Assembly: GCF_000588875.1 (NCBI RefSeq)
Contig: NZ_JEMV01000031.1
Location: 389-58,912 of the forward strand
Direction of reading: 5' to 3'
DNA: 58,524 nt
DNA from: Sphingobium sp. Ant17
GTDB lineage: Bacteria > Pseudomonadota > Alphaproteobacteria > Sphingomonadales > Sphingomonadaceae
Shown here: positions 47,485 through 57,965 of the stretch, in pieces
Position numbering within the stretch: the stretch's first letter is position 1
Layout: the number at the start of each line of letters is the position of its first letter
The notes under the pieces: model-generated
Seen by the model: the letters and a program-made list of their open reading frames with translations, nothing else
Databases searched by the model: none
What the model was told of the DNA's origin: nothing
Made by a program: the position numbers and the translations under genes

Positions 47485-47516
47485 CTCGTCATCCCGGATC
47501 AATTCGGGATGACGAG
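47485..47516. repeat. Perfect palindrome between slt and greB
   Basis: CTCGTCATCCCG and CGGGATGACGAG are exact inverted repeats of 12 bases around GATCAATT. Such CGTCATCCCGG palindromes are widely dispersed in alphaproteobacterial genomes. It may form an RNA hairpin after slt but lacks a T-run. Confidence 0.75.
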
Positions 47517-47531
47517 TGACAAGACGGGATG

Positions 47532-49615
47532 TCAGCCCGGCGTCTGTTTGCCCAGATAGCGGCTCAATACCGCGCTGGTCCCCCGGAATCGTGCCCGCTC
47601 CGGGTTCATCGCTTCATAGACCACCGCATTTTCCAGCACCCGTTGCACATAGTTGCGGGTCTCGAAAATGGGGATCTGCTCGATCCAGCGGAGCATGTCG
47701 GCACCGGGCAGGCGCGGATCGCCATTGGCGCGGATCCATTTGTTCACATTGCCCGGCCCGGCATTATAGGCTGCCACGGCCAGCGGATAGGCACCGCCAT
47801 AATAGCTGAGCATCCGCTGAAAATAGCCCGATCCCAGCATGATATTATAGCTGGGGTCGTTGAGTGAGGCGGGGTTGTAGCCCATGCCCATCTTGCCGGC
47901 CTGTTCGCGCGCCGTGCCGGGCATCAACTGCATCAGGCCGCGGCGCCCGCATGGCTGACGATCTGCTTGTCGAACTGGCTTTCCTGCCGGGCGATCGCAT
48001 GGATCATGGTCCAGCTATGCTGCGCCTGCGCTGGTACGGGCACACGCGGGAAAGCGGTGGCCCCATAGCCGGTCAGGCCGCTCGATACGGCGCGACGCCC
48101 GACCATGACGCTCATGTCGGGGCGACCGATATTCTGTGCGAGTTGCCCGGCCAGAATATGATCGACGTCAGTGTCGGCGCTGTTGGCGATGGCGCGGGCG
48201 AAGACACCCTGGTCCTGCCAATAGCCCATCTGTCCCAGCGCCTTGACCGCGCGAACGACCGAGCGGGAGTCGAAAGCGGCGCGGTCGGCGGCGGATATCT
48301 GCACCGGCCGTTCGGCGGCTGGCGGAGGCGGGATCGGACGGCCCAGCCGTTCAAGCGACAATTGCCCGTAAAACTGATCGGGATAGATGCCTGCCTGGCC
48401 GAAATAGCTGTTGGCAGTGGCAGCGTCGCCTGCCTGCAGCGCGGCGCGCCCGGCCCAATAATAGCCTTTCGACTTGGTCTGGGGCGACTTGGCGGCGTCG
48501 GCATAGCGGCGGAACATCGTCATCGCGTCGGCGGGGCGATTGAGATTGTAGAAGGCCGTCGTGCCCGCCAGCCAGGCCAGGCTGGTATAGTCGTCGCGCA
48601 CGCCCAGCGGCTGATCGCTCACATCAATGCCGGGCGGCACTGCGTCGTCGATCTTGCTGGCGATGCCATAGGCAAAGCTCCACTGGCTGTCATTGGCCGC
48701 CGCGCGCGCCTGACCCAACAGCACTTCATAGAATTTCTCGGCATCGGTCGGACGGTAGGTGAGGGACGTGCGGTTCGCCAGATATTGGCGCGCCGCAACC
48801 CAGTTGCCGGTGTCGCGCAGCCATGCGGCCTTATCGGCGACAAACCCAGCATCACTGGCGCCAACCGCTTCGGCCGCCTGCATGAGCATGGCCGCGTCGC
48901 TGCTCTTGCGGCGAAAAGCGATGCGCACCTGATAGACCGGACGGCGGGCGGGGCTGACATAGGCCAATATCCGCTCCGCGCCGCTGACATCATTGCCCCA
49001 GAGCAACTTGTCGGCGCGCAGATCATGGTCGGCTGCGGTCAGGCCAGTGCCGAACAGGGACAGCAGCCGCGCTTCGTCGGCGGCGCTGAGCGATCCACCG
49101 ATCCAGGCATTGCGCGCCGCGATCCGCGCCTCGTCCATCCGGCCGACCTGCATCAGCGCGGTGGCATTGCGGGCGTGGCCGATCGCCGTGCGCGCCGGGA
49201 AGCGCGCGAAGAAGGCGGTCACCTGCCGCGGATCATAGCTGTCGGGATTGATCCCGGTTTCAGCGAGCCGCCGCATCCGGTCCTCGCCCGGCCAGCCGGG
49301 ATTGGTGGTGATGAAACTGGCATAGGTGGAAAAGCCCAGGCCATCGCTCTGCTGGAGCGCGCGCCACTGGCTGATCGTTGCGGTGATGGCCCCGTCGCTC
49401 GGCTGACCGACGCGGCCGGCGACCTGGTTCCAGGGGCTGGGGCCGCTGTCGGCCTTGGGGAGCGGCTGGACCACCGCGCCGGGTGGGAATGGGGACGGCG
49501 CAGAGGGCTGTCCCTCGGTCTGGGCGCTGGCACCGGCGGTGAACAGCAAAAGGGCAATAAGGGGCATGCGAATCAGGGTACTTTCGACAGGAGGGGACGT
49601 CGACATGCTGGACAT
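47532..49615 (-). CDS. slt: Soluble lytic murein transglycosylase, frameshifted in this sequence
   Basis: Slt cleaves peptidoglycan to 1,6-anhydro products. The frame from ATG 49615 has a signal-peptide-like start (PLIALLLFTAGASAQ region), then a long helical U-domain region (about 60-520). The catalytic domain runs AIARQESQFDKQIVSHAGA and breaks near 47943. One G is missing on the plus strand (GCGG(G)CGCC); restoring it gives ARGLMQLMPGTAREQAGKMG and the rest of the domain with SGYFQRMLSYYGGAYPLAVA, ending at 47532. The catalytic Glu is the E of QESQF. Restored length 694 residues. ATG 49567 is a possible later start. Confidence 0.92.
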
Positions 49616-49714
49616 AATCGCAATTGCATCCTTATCAGGCCCTGAATGACGCGCTATAGCGCGCCGCTTGCCTGATCATGCCCCGGCCGCCCGGAGAATT
49701 GAAGGAGTTAAATC

Positions 49715-50593
49715 ATGTTTTCCGGCTCAATTCCGGCTCTGGTGACCCCGTTTCGCGATGGACGGGTGGATGAGGGGGCGTTTCGGGCGCTGGTCGACTG
49801 GCAGATTGCGGAAGGATCGAGCGCGCTCGTACCCTGCGGCACCACCGGCGAAAGTGCAACCATGACGGTCGAAGAGCATAATCGCGTCATCGCGATCTGC
49901 GTCGATCAGGCGGCCGGGCGCGTGCCGGTGATCGCGGGCTGCGGCTCCAACGACACGCGCATCGCACTCGACCATATGTATGCCGCGCAGGGGGCGGGGG
50001 CCGATGCCGCGCTGGTGGTCGCGCCCTACTATAACAAGCCCAATCAGGATGGCGTCTATCAGCATTTCGCCTATCTCGCCGAACGCTGCGCGCTGCCGAT
50101 CGTGCTGTATAATGTCCCCAGCCGCACCATCACCGACATCGGTGTGCCGGTGATCCATCGTTTGTCCGAAGAATTTCAGACGATCGTGGGGATCAAGGAT
50201 GCCACCGGCAATCTGGGGCGGGTGACCGCGCAGCGGCTCGCCTGCCGCCCGGATTTCTGCCAATTGTCGGGTAATGACGAAACCGCGCTGGGCTTCAACG
50301 CCATGGGCGGCAAGGGGTGCATCTCGGTGACCGCCAATGTCGCGCCGCGCCTGTGCGCCGATTTCCAGGCGGCTTGCGCCGCGCATGATTGGGATGGTGC
50401 CTTGGCGTTGCAGGATCGTCTCTATCCCTTGCATGATGCTCTGTTCAGCGATTCTTCACCTGGCCCGGTCAAATATGCGCTTACACGTATTCGGCCCGAC
50501 ATGCCTGGCGACGTCCGCCTGCCGATCACCTGGCCGTCGGAATCGAGCCGGTCGGCGGTCGATCGCGCGCTGGAGATTGCGGGACTGGTTTAA
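49715..50593 (+). CDS. dapA: 4-hydroxy-tetrahydrodipicolinate synthase
   Basis: DapA condenses pyruvate with aspartate semialdehyde in the lysine/diaminopimelate pathway. The 292-residue TIM-barrel protein has GTTGESATM, the phenolic YYNKPNQDGVYQHF, LYNVPSRT, and the Schiff-base lysine in IVGIKDATGNL. The start follows AAGGAG. It leads into smpB after 180 bases. Confidence 0.97.
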   Translation: MFSGSIPALVTPFRDGRVDEGAFRALVDWQIAEGSSALVPCGTTGESATMTVEEHNRVIAICVDQAAGRVPVIAGCGSNDTRIALDHMYAAQGAGADAALVVAPYYNKPNQDGVYQHFAYLAERCALPIVLYNVPSRTITDIGVPVIHRLSEEFQTIVGIKDATGNLGRVTAQRLACRPDFCQLSGNDETALGFNAMGGKGCISVTANVAPRLCADFQAACAAHDWDGALALQDRLYPLHDALFSDSSPGPVKYALTRIRPDMPGDVRLPITWPSESSRSAVDRALEIAGLV

Positions 50594-50626
50594 GGATTTG
50601 GTTATTGCCCGTGCATACCCCATCTT

Positions 50627-50743
50627 CCGTTCGTCCTGAGTAGGCATTGAGCTTGTCGAAATGCCGTATCGAAGGACTGAGTGGCGTGCCAATGCTTCGA
50701 TACGGAGCTTCGCCTTCGCTCAGCCCCTACTCAGCACGAACGG
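50627..50743. repeat. REP-like inverted repeat between dapA and smpB
   Basis: CCGTTCGTCCTGAGTAGGCA starts at 50627, and the opposite arm ends CTACTCAGCACGAACGG at 50743. The inner parts CTTGTCGAA and TTCGATACGGAGCTTCG contribute further pairing. It is related in sequence to the repeat at 40653-40726. It could act as a hairpin that protects the dapA mRNA or simply be a dispersed REP. Confidence 0.75.
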
Positions 50744-50773
50744 CAGTTTAGATATTTGGTGTTAGATTAATTT

Positions 50774-51256
50774 ATGGCCCGCCCGCGTCCCGTCACGTTC
50801 GACAAGAAGAAGATCGTCGCCGAAAACCGGCGCGCACGGTTCGATTATTTTATCGAGGATGTGTTCGAAGCGGGCATCGCCCTGCAGGGCACCGAGGTGA
50901 AGGCGCTGCGCGGTGGCGAAGGGTCGATCGCGGAAAGCTATGCCGAGGTGAAGGGCAATCAGGTGTTCCTCGTCAACAGCAACATCCCCGAATATAGCCA
51001 TGGCAACCGCGAAAACCACGAACCCAAGCGCCCCCGCAAGCTGCTGCTGCACGAGCGTGAGATTCACAAGATGCACAGCGCCGTGTCCCGCCAGGGCATG
51101 ACGCTGGTGCCATTGATGGTCTATTTCAACAGCCAGGGCCGCGCCAAGATCGAACTGGCGCTGGCCAAGGGCAAGAAGGACCATGACAAGCGCGACACCA
51201 TCAAGGAACGCGACTGGAAGCGCGATCAGCAGCGCATCATGCGGGACAGGGGCTGA
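50774..51256 (+). CDS. smpB: SsrA-binding protein SmpB
   Basis: SmpB guides tmRNA to stalled ribosomes in trans-translation. The 160-residue product has the SmpB core [40 protein letters not shown], and the C-terminal tail [20 protein letters not shown] that enters the mRNA channel. Its stop TGA overlaps the start of the next gene (TGATG). No tmRNA gene is seen in this window. Confidence 0.97.
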   Translation: MARPRPVTFDKKKIVAENRRARFDYFIEDVFEAGIALQGTEVKALRGGEGSIAESYAEVKGNQVFLVNSNIPEYSHGNRENHEPKRPRKLLLHEREIHKMHSAVSRQGMTLVPLMVYFNSQGRAKIELALAKGKKDHDKRDTIKERDWKRDQQRIMRDRG

Positions 51257-51849
51257 TGGACAATCGCTTCAGCCGCTGGTGGCATGCCAATGCCCCGACC
51301 CGCGAGTCGCTGGAGCATAACAAGTTTCTGGCCCCGGTCGCGCACCGGGTGCTGGAACCCTCGCTATGGCGCTTCACCCGCCGTTCGGTGCCGCGCGGGG
51401 TAGCACTCGGCCTGCTGGTCGGAATCTTCCTGCTGATCCCCGGCATCCAGATTGCCGGGGCAGCGCTGCTGGCGCTGCCGTTTCGCGCCAATATCCCGGT
51501 TGCGGCCGCCATGACCTTCCTGTCCAATCCGGCGACGACGCCGCTCATCCTGTGGCTGTCGGTCTATATCGGCAATTGGATGCTGGGGCGCAGCGCCGAT
51601 GCTTCGGGCTTCATGACGCTGGTCGATGACCATGCGACGATTGGTCAATGGACCGCCTGGCTGGTGTCGGAGGCTGCGCCTGCGATGCTGCTGGGGCTGG
51701 CGATCATTTCCGTTGTCGCCGCGATCGTCGGCTATGTCGTGGCCGACCGGTTCTGGCGTCATCGCATGGGGCGCAAATGGCAGGCGCGCAAATTGAGGAT
51801 TGGCAAGGTCCACGAAAGCAGCGCAAAGGAAGAAATCGCGCCGGTTTGA
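51256..51849 (+). CDS. DUF2062 membrane protein
   Basis: The 197-residue product has a short basic start, then three membrane segments: about 52-72 (GVALGLLVGIFLLIPGIQIA), 76-100 and 140-165 (AAPAMLLGLAIISVVAAIVG). The motif FLLIPGIQIAGAALLALPFR and NPATTPLILWLSVYIG are features of DUF2062. The family's function is unknown. Translational overlap with smpB and closeness to cckA suggest one transcript. Confidence 0.85.
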   Translation: MDNRFSRWWHANAPTRESLEHNKFLAPVAHRVLEPSLWRFTRRSVPRGVALGLLVGIFLLIPGIQIAGAALLALPFRANIPVAAAMTFLSNPATTPLILWLSVYIGNWMLGRSADASGFMTLVDDHATIGQWTAWLVSEAAPAMLLGLAIISVVAAIVGYVVADRFWRHRMGRKWQARKLRIGKVHESSAKEEIAPV

Positions 51850-51895
51850 ACCAGCGCGGCACGGGGCCAAGTGTGGCGCAGGGGGAAGGCCGACC

Positions 51896-54322
51896 ATGGC
51901 CGCAAGACTGAACAAGGATGGAGAAGCGTGGCTGACGCAGCCATCCTCGCGTCTCGCGCTGCCGCTGTTGCTGCTGGCGGCCTCCCTCTCGGCCGCGCTG
52001 GTTTTCTATGCGATCGGGCATGCCGCGCTGGCGGCCGGGTTCGCTGCGACCCTGCTCGTCATCGCCGCGCTGATGGCCTGGGCGCGCCGCCTCTATCCGG
52101 CGCATGTGGTGGCTGGCGAAGCAACGCCTGACTGGACCGTGGCGCGCGCGGCGGCCGACGCTTCCAGCATGGCGATCGCCGTCACGGATCGCGCGGGCCG
52201 GTTGGTGTGCGCCAGCGACTTGTTCGGGCAATGGTTCCCCGGCTACCCCACCCCGCCCGGCGTCACCGGCGAAGCGGCGTTAACCGAAAGCCTGTCGCTC
52301 GCTGCGCGCGCTGCCTGGCGCGATGGCGATGCCCGAGTCGAGGGAGTGGCGACGCAGGGCGCGCTCCGGCTCGACATTGACATTGCCCGCACCGGCCGTG
52401 CGGAGGATTATCTGCTCTGGCGCTTCACCCCGGTCCGCCAGCCAAGCGCGCTGGACGATGTCCATCGCCTGCTGTCCGGCGAAGCGGGCCGCCAATTGGG
52501 TGAAGCGGGCGTGATGGCGGTCATGATCGGCGGCGAAGGGCGCATTCGCGCTGCCAATGGTGCCTTCCTGCTTCGCGCGGCAGGGCGCATCGACGCCAAT
52601 ATCATCGGCCGCGATTTTGCCACGCACATGCGGGTCGATGACAAGGCGCGGCTGTTTCTGGCGCGCGAGGAACAGGGCGGGCTGCCGCTCCGTCTGCTGC
52701 AGGTGCCGTTGAAGCGCGCGATCCAGGCCAATGGCGCGCAGGGTTCAGCGCAGGACGGCCCGATGCTGCTGCTGCTGATCGACGAACCGGCCGGCGGCGG
52801 CGGCACCTCGGCGCTGTCCTATATCGAAACGCTGTTGTCGCTGCTGCCGTTCGGCCTCGCCATGGCGGATCGCGACGGACGGGTGCTGTTCGTCAATAAT
52901 GCCTTTGCGCGGGTGGTGGGCCTAAAGCCCGGCGAAACGCCCAGCTATCCCGGCGATCTGGTGGTGCGGGAAGATCAGGCGGCGGTCGCCGATGCGGTGC
53001 GGCGCTTTGCCGTCGGCCCGCAAATGTCGGGCGACATCGCGGTGCGGATGCGCGACCAGCCCGACGAACCGGTGGCGCTCAGCCTGGCGGGCGTGCGCGG
53101 CTTGGGCGAAGCGGCGGTGCTGCTCAGCCTCAAGGACAATAGCGAGGAGAGCAAGCTCAAGCGGCAGGTGGCGCAGGCGACCAAGATGCAGGCGATCGGC
53201 CAGTTGGCGGGCGGCGTCGCGCATGATTTCAACAATATCCTGACCGCCATCATCGGCCATTGCGACCTGATGCTGATGCGCCATGCGCCGGGCGACAGCG
53301 ATTATGACGACCTTCAGCAGATCAAGTCGAACAGCAACCGGGCGGCGGGCCTGACCCGGCAATTGCTCGCCTTCTCGCGCCAGCAGACGTTACGGCCGCA
53401 AATCCTGCAATTGCCCGATATCGTCGCCGACGTGTCCAACCTGCTCAAACGCCTGCTCGGCGAAAATGTGAAGCTGGAGGTCAATCACGGCCGTAATCTT
53501 GGCGCCGTCCGCGCCGATCCCGGCCAGATGGAGCAGGTGATCGTCAACCTGGCCGTCAACGCGCGTGATGCCATGCCCGAAGGCGGCACGCTCAACATCC
53601 AGACCTATGCCGTGCCCGCGATCAAGGTGCGCGAGATGCGCCAGCAGATCCTGCCTGCGGGCGACTATAGCGCGCTGCGCGTGTCGGATACGGGCCTTGG
53701 CATCCCGCCCGATATCTTGGCCAAGATTTTCGAGCCCTTCTTTACCACCAAGGAACTGGGCAAGGGCACAGGCCTCGGCCTCTCCACCGTCTATGGCATC
53801 GTCAAACAATCGGGCGGCTATATCTTCGCCGAATCTGACCTCGGACGTGGGGCGAGCTTCGTCATTTATCTGCCGGTCTATGCCGGGGCCGATGCGCAGA
53901 TCGTTGCGCCGGTGAAAGCGCCGGTCAAGCGTACCGAGACATGGGGCACTGGCACGATCCTGTTGGTGGAGGATGAGGATATGGTGCGCGCCGTCGCCGA
54001 GCGCGCGCTGACACGGCAGGGCTATACCGTGCTGACTGCCAATGATGGGGAACAGGGGCTCGAAGTGCTCGCGACGTCCGATCAGATCGACCTGCTTATT
54101 TCGGACGTAGTGATGCCCAATATGGACGGCCCGTCGATGGTCGCGCGCGCACGGCATGCCCGACCTGACCTGCCGGTACTGTTCATGTCGGGCTATGCCG
54201 AGGAGCAGTTGCGCAAATCGATCGATATCCCCAACGTGGCCTTCCTGCCCAAGCCCTTCTCGGTCAGCCAGTTGGCGGAAGCCGCCCGCGATGCGATGGG
54301 GGGCAATCCGCCAACCGATTGA
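51896..54322 (+). CDS. cckA: CckA-type hybrid histidine kinase
   Basis: CckA controls CtrA and CpdR through ChpT in alphaproteobacteria and sets cell-cycle and motility programmes. The 808-residue product starts at ATG 51896 after GGGGGAAGG. It has two membrane helices (about 15-60), PAS-like domains (about 80-190, 330-430), His[22 protein letters not shown] with the phospho-acceptor His, and an HATPase with N box [17 protein letters not shown] and G box [14 protein letters not shown]. The REC domain has the acidic pair [10 protein letters not shown], the acceptor Asp in [13 protein letters not shown] and Lys in FLPKPFS. All phosphotransfer residues are present. Upstream are smpB and DUF2062; a single-domain regulator follows. 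Confidence 0.94.
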   Translation: MAARLNKDGEAWLTQPSSRLALPLLLLAASLSAALVFYAIGHAALAAGFAATLLVIAALMAWARRLYPAHVVAGEATPDWTVARAAADASSMAIAVTDRAGRLVCASDLFGQWFPGYPTPPGVTGEAALTESLSLAARAAWRDGDARVEGVATQGALRLDIDIARTGRAEDYLLWRFTPVRQPSALDDVHRLLSGEAGRQLGEAGVMAVMIGGEGRIRAANGAFLLRAAGRIDANIIGRDFATHMRVDDKARLFLAREEQGGLPLRLLQVPLKRAIQANGAQGSAQDGPMLLLLIDEPAGGGGTSALSYIETLLSLLPFGLAMADRDGRVLFVNNAFARVVGLKPGETPSYPGDLVVREDQAAVADAVRRFAVGPQMSGDIAVRMRDQPDEPVALSLAGVRGLGEAAVLLSLKDNSEESKLKRQVAQATKMQAIGQLAGGVAHDFNNILTAIIGHCDLMLMRHAPGDSDYDDLQQIKSNSNRAAGLTRQLLAFSRQQTLRPQILQLPDIVADVSNLLKRLLGENVKLEVNHGRNLGAVRADPGQMEQVIVNLAVNARDAMPEGGTLNIQTYAVPAIKVREMRQQILPAGDYSALRVSDTGLGIPPDILAKIFEPFFTTKELGKGTGLGLSTVYGIVKQSGGYIFAESDLGRGASFVIYLPVYAGADAQIVAPVKAPVKRTETWGTGTILLVEDEDMVRAVAERALTRQGYTVLTANDGEQGLEVLATSDQIDLLISDVVMPNMDGPSMVARARHARPDLPVLFMSGYAEEQLRKSIDIPNVAFLPKPFSVSQLAEAARDAMGGNPPTD

Positions 54323-54407
54323 GCTTGCGTCGATTGAGGCAATTATGCTGGGCAAGCTGTCAACGATACGGTAGCGGACGAGTATCGAAAACAGGGGACG
54401 GCCACGC

Positions 54408-54767
54408 ATGACTGAAGGCAAGAGCATTTTGATCGTCGAGGATGAAGCGATGATCGGGATGATGCTGGAAGATTATCTCGACGCATTAGGGTATCGGTTG
54501 CATGCAGTGGCCGCCAGCGTTGACGAAGCCTGCGCCCATGCGCGCGAAGGCGGATTCGATGCGGCCCTGGTCGATTGCAATCTCCATGGCGAAAAAAGCT
54601 GGCCGGTCGCTGACCTGTTGGCGCAGCAGGCTATACCTTTCGTCTTCGCGACGGGCGGGATGGCTGACGACCTGCCGCCGACCCATGCGGATCGGCCAAC
54701 GCTCGCCAAGCCCTTCACCATCGGCGCGGTCGAGCGCGCTTTGGGCAAGATTCTGAGCGGGGAATAG
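54408..54767 (+). CDS. Single-domain response regulator, FAT-GUY-like
   Basis: The 119-residue protein is a bare receiver domain with no output domain. The acidic pair is in ILIVEDEAMIGMML, the phospho-acceptor Asp in ALVDCNLHGEKSWP, and the conserved Lys in PTLAKPF. PFVFATGGMADD resembles the FAT-GUY motif of single-domain regulators such as SdrG in sphingomonads, but the GUY part is diverged (GGM). It is 85 bases after cckA and may relay from this or another kinase. Confidence 0.8.
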   Translation: MTEGKSILIVEDEAMIGMMLEDYLDALGYRLHAVAASVDEACAHAREGGFDAALVDCNLHGEKSWPVADLLAQQAIPFVFATGGMADDLPPTHADRPTLAKPFTIGAVERALGKILSGE

Positions 54768-54776
54768 GAAATTTCC

Positions 54777-54791
54777 GTTCTCCACTTGTTC
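54777..54791 (+). promoter_or_regulatory. LexA (SOS) box upstream of recA
   Basis: GTTC, seven bases, GTTC: the exact alphaproteobacterial SOS box GTTC-N7-GTTC. It lies 76 bases before the recA start. The same box in reverse orientation (GAAC-N7-GAAC) is found before imuA. Confidence 0.88.
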
Positions 54792-54866
54792 TTATAGAAC
54801 AAACCAGATACATCATGGCCAAGACGCCGACCGAGTCGGCGGCTCCGCTTGACAGGAGATTGGCTG

Positions 54867-55940
<1,074 letters not shown>

Positions 55941-56261
55941 AGGCTGCCCTCGTCGTCCGGCCGGATCAGCTGGACGATATGGCCTGGCTCGCTCGCGCTT
56001 TTGCTTCACGCACTGAAAAGGCCCGTCCCGTGGTGGGGCGGGCCTTTTACCGTGGCGCTCCCGGTGGGTGGGTTCTTCTTTCCGATAGGATCAGCCGGGC
56101 GCAAGAATATGTCGAAATGTGCGGGAAAAGTGCGAAGTTAAGCGCCTGCCACCATCACCCTTGCCTTGTGCCTGCGGGTTCGCGATGCTGCTTTTGGAGC
56201 ATGCGGGCCCGGACTCCTTATCCGCGCGTTTGGCGCATATTCCCTGACAGAAAGGCATCCC
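55941..56261. other. Non-coding stretch between recA and the transglutaminase gene
   Basis: 321 bases. It holds the recA terminator (56024-56048) and the presumed promoter of the transglutaminase gene. I see no gene in it; several short frames lack ribosome sites and family matches. Confidence 0.55.
56024..56048 (+). terminator. Intrinsic terminator after recA
   Basis: GGCCCGTCCC and GGGGCGGGCC pair around GTGGT-type bases, with AAAA before and TTTT after. The distance of about 84 bases from the recA stop is normal. Confidence 0.85.
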
Positions 56262-57052
56262 ATGCGCGTCGCGATCGAAGCGATACTGGACTATGATTTC
56301 GCCCAGCCAACCGACGTGCTCCTGGCGGTGGAGGCCGCCGCGATGCCCGACCAGCGCATCGTCGAACAGTCCCATATCATTCAGAATGCCGGTCCCTTGA
56401 CCAACAAGGTCGGGGGCAGCGGCGTTGGTCGTCGCACCTGGACCCGCACCGGCACCGGCCGGATGGTCAGCACCTTCCGCGCGACTGTTGAGGTGGAGCG
56501 CCCGACCGTGGACCTCGCCGCCCTTAATAAAAGTCCATTGCCCAGCCTGCCCGAAGAGGTGCTGCCCTTCATCTGGCCGAGCCGCTATTGCGAGGCGGAC
56601 CGGTTCGTCAGCTTCGTCTGCGGCCATTTTCCCGACCTGGAGGGCGGCGCATTGGTGCAGGCGCTGGTCCAATGGGTGAACGAGAATCTGGTCTATGTCT
56701 CCGGTAGCTCCGACGCCACCACCACCGCCGCCGACACCTTCGTCGCACAGCAGGGCGTCTGCCGCGACTTCGCTCATCTGACCGCCGCCCTCATTCGCTC
56801 GCGCGATATTCCCGCGCGGCTGGTGTCGGTCTATGCCCTCGGCCTTGAACCGCCGGACTTTCATGCCGTGGTCGAGGTCTGGCTTGATGGAGCCTGGCAT
56901 CTGGTCGATTCGACGGGTCTTGCGCCGGTTGAAACCATGGTCCGTATCGCCGTCGGGCGCGACGCCACCGACATCGCTTCATGACCATCTTCGGCGGCGG
57001 TCAGATGAACGCCCAATCGATCAGCGTCACGCAGGTCGAAGCCGAATCATAA
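56262..57052 (+). CDS. Transglutaminase-like domain protein, frameshifted in this sequence
   Basis: The 263-residue product (restored) has the transglutaminase-like core with QQGVCRDFAHLTAALIRSRD (catalytic Cys), DFHAVVEVWLDG (His) and HLVDSTGLAP (Asp). An N-terminal beta domain precedes it. The frame stops prematurely at 56984, but inserting one C near 56977 gives DIAFMTIFGGGQMNAQSISV and a stop at 57052, as in the family. ATG 56262 follows AAAGG. It lies between recA and the imuA SOS box. Substrate unknown; related proteins are often annotated as cysteine proteases. Confidence 0.85.
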
Positions 57053-57137
57053 GTCCAGCGGGGCGGCGTGGCCGCCGCCCCATTTCCACTCCACCTATCG
57101 CTCCCACATTGACAGACACAGCGCTTGCCCCGAAAAA

Positions 57138-57152
57138 GAACATAAAGGGAAC
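57138..57152 (+). promoter_or_regulatory. LexA (SOS) box upstream of imuA
   Basis: GAAC, seven bases (ATAAAGG), GAAC. This is the alphaproteobacterial SOS box, only 8 bases before the imuA start codon, so LexA binding would block initiation directly. Confidence 0.88.
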
Positions 57153-57159
57153 AAGTGGA

Positions 57160-57965
57160 ATGGCCGAGTCGATTCACAGTCTCGCCGCGCTCAAGCGGCA
57201 TATCGCCACGCTGGACCGCGCACCAGCGGCCGAAGCCTCGCCGCGCTTTACCTGTGGCCCGGCGGTGATGGATGCCGCGCTGGGCGGGGGCTTGCGCAGG
57301 GGCGGGTGCATGAGATTTTCGCCAGCGTCGAAGAGGAAGGTGCCGCCGCCGGGCTGGCCCTGCTCTGGGCACGGCAAGCAGGCGGCGACGCGCCGTTACT
57401 ATGGCTGCGTAGCGCCGCCGCTATACGGGTGGCGGGTGCGCCCTATGGGCCGGGTCTGGCGGCGCTGGGACTTGACCCGCAACGGTTGCTCATCGGCATG
57501 ATGGCCGACGACGCGATGCTGCTGCGCGCTGCGGTGGATGCGCTGCGCTGCCCGGCCCTGGGTGCGTTGTTGATCGATTTGCGCGGCCCTGCGTCCTTGC
57601 TCGACCTGACCGCCAGCCGCCGACTGGCGCTGGCGGCGGAAACATCGGGCGTGACCGCGCTGCTGCTGCGGATCGGCGGTGATCCGATGCCCAGCGCGGC
57701 CGAAACGCGCTGGCGCGTGGCGGCGGCGCCCTCCGTCCCGCTGCCGGGCCAGGCACCGGGCCAAAGCGCCTTCGACGTCACCCTGCTGCGTCGCCGGGCA
57801 GGGCCGGATGGCATGATGTGGCGACTAAGCTGGGACAGCCACAAGGGTAAATTTGGAGACGCGGCTGATGAACGCCATGACGATGACGACAGCCGTGACA
57901 CGCCGCTATCTGGCGCTGCATTTCCCCTTCCTGGCGTTGGACCGGCTGCGGGTCGCGCGGCCTGA
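57160..57965 (+). CDS. imuA: SOS mutagenesis protein ImuA, frameshifted in this sequence
   Basis: ImuA is a RecA-like partner in the ImuA-ImuB-DnaE2 mutasome of many bacteria. The frame starts at ATG 57160 (MAESIHSLAALKRHIATLDR) and breaks near 57294; inserting G in CTTG(G)CGC restores MDAALGGGLAQGRVHEIFAS and the rest, ending at 57965. The body has GLALLWARQAGGDAPLLWLR and ALGLDPQRLLIGMMADDAML. Restored length about 268 residues. The SOS box lies just upstream. Its 3' end overlaps imuB by about 98 bases, so the exact C-terminus is uncertain. Confidence 0.87.

Noticed and set aside
47864..49645. 593-codon plus-strand frame across slt
   Set aside because: Antisense to a clear lytic transglycosylase; no signal or motif in the shadow product.
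57868..57965. 98-base overlap of imuA and imuB as a tenth frameshift
   Set aside because: The imuB start has its own ribosome site and the imuA frame stays open to its stop. A missing base near the end of imuA cannot be excluded, but I see no firm family-based evidence for it.
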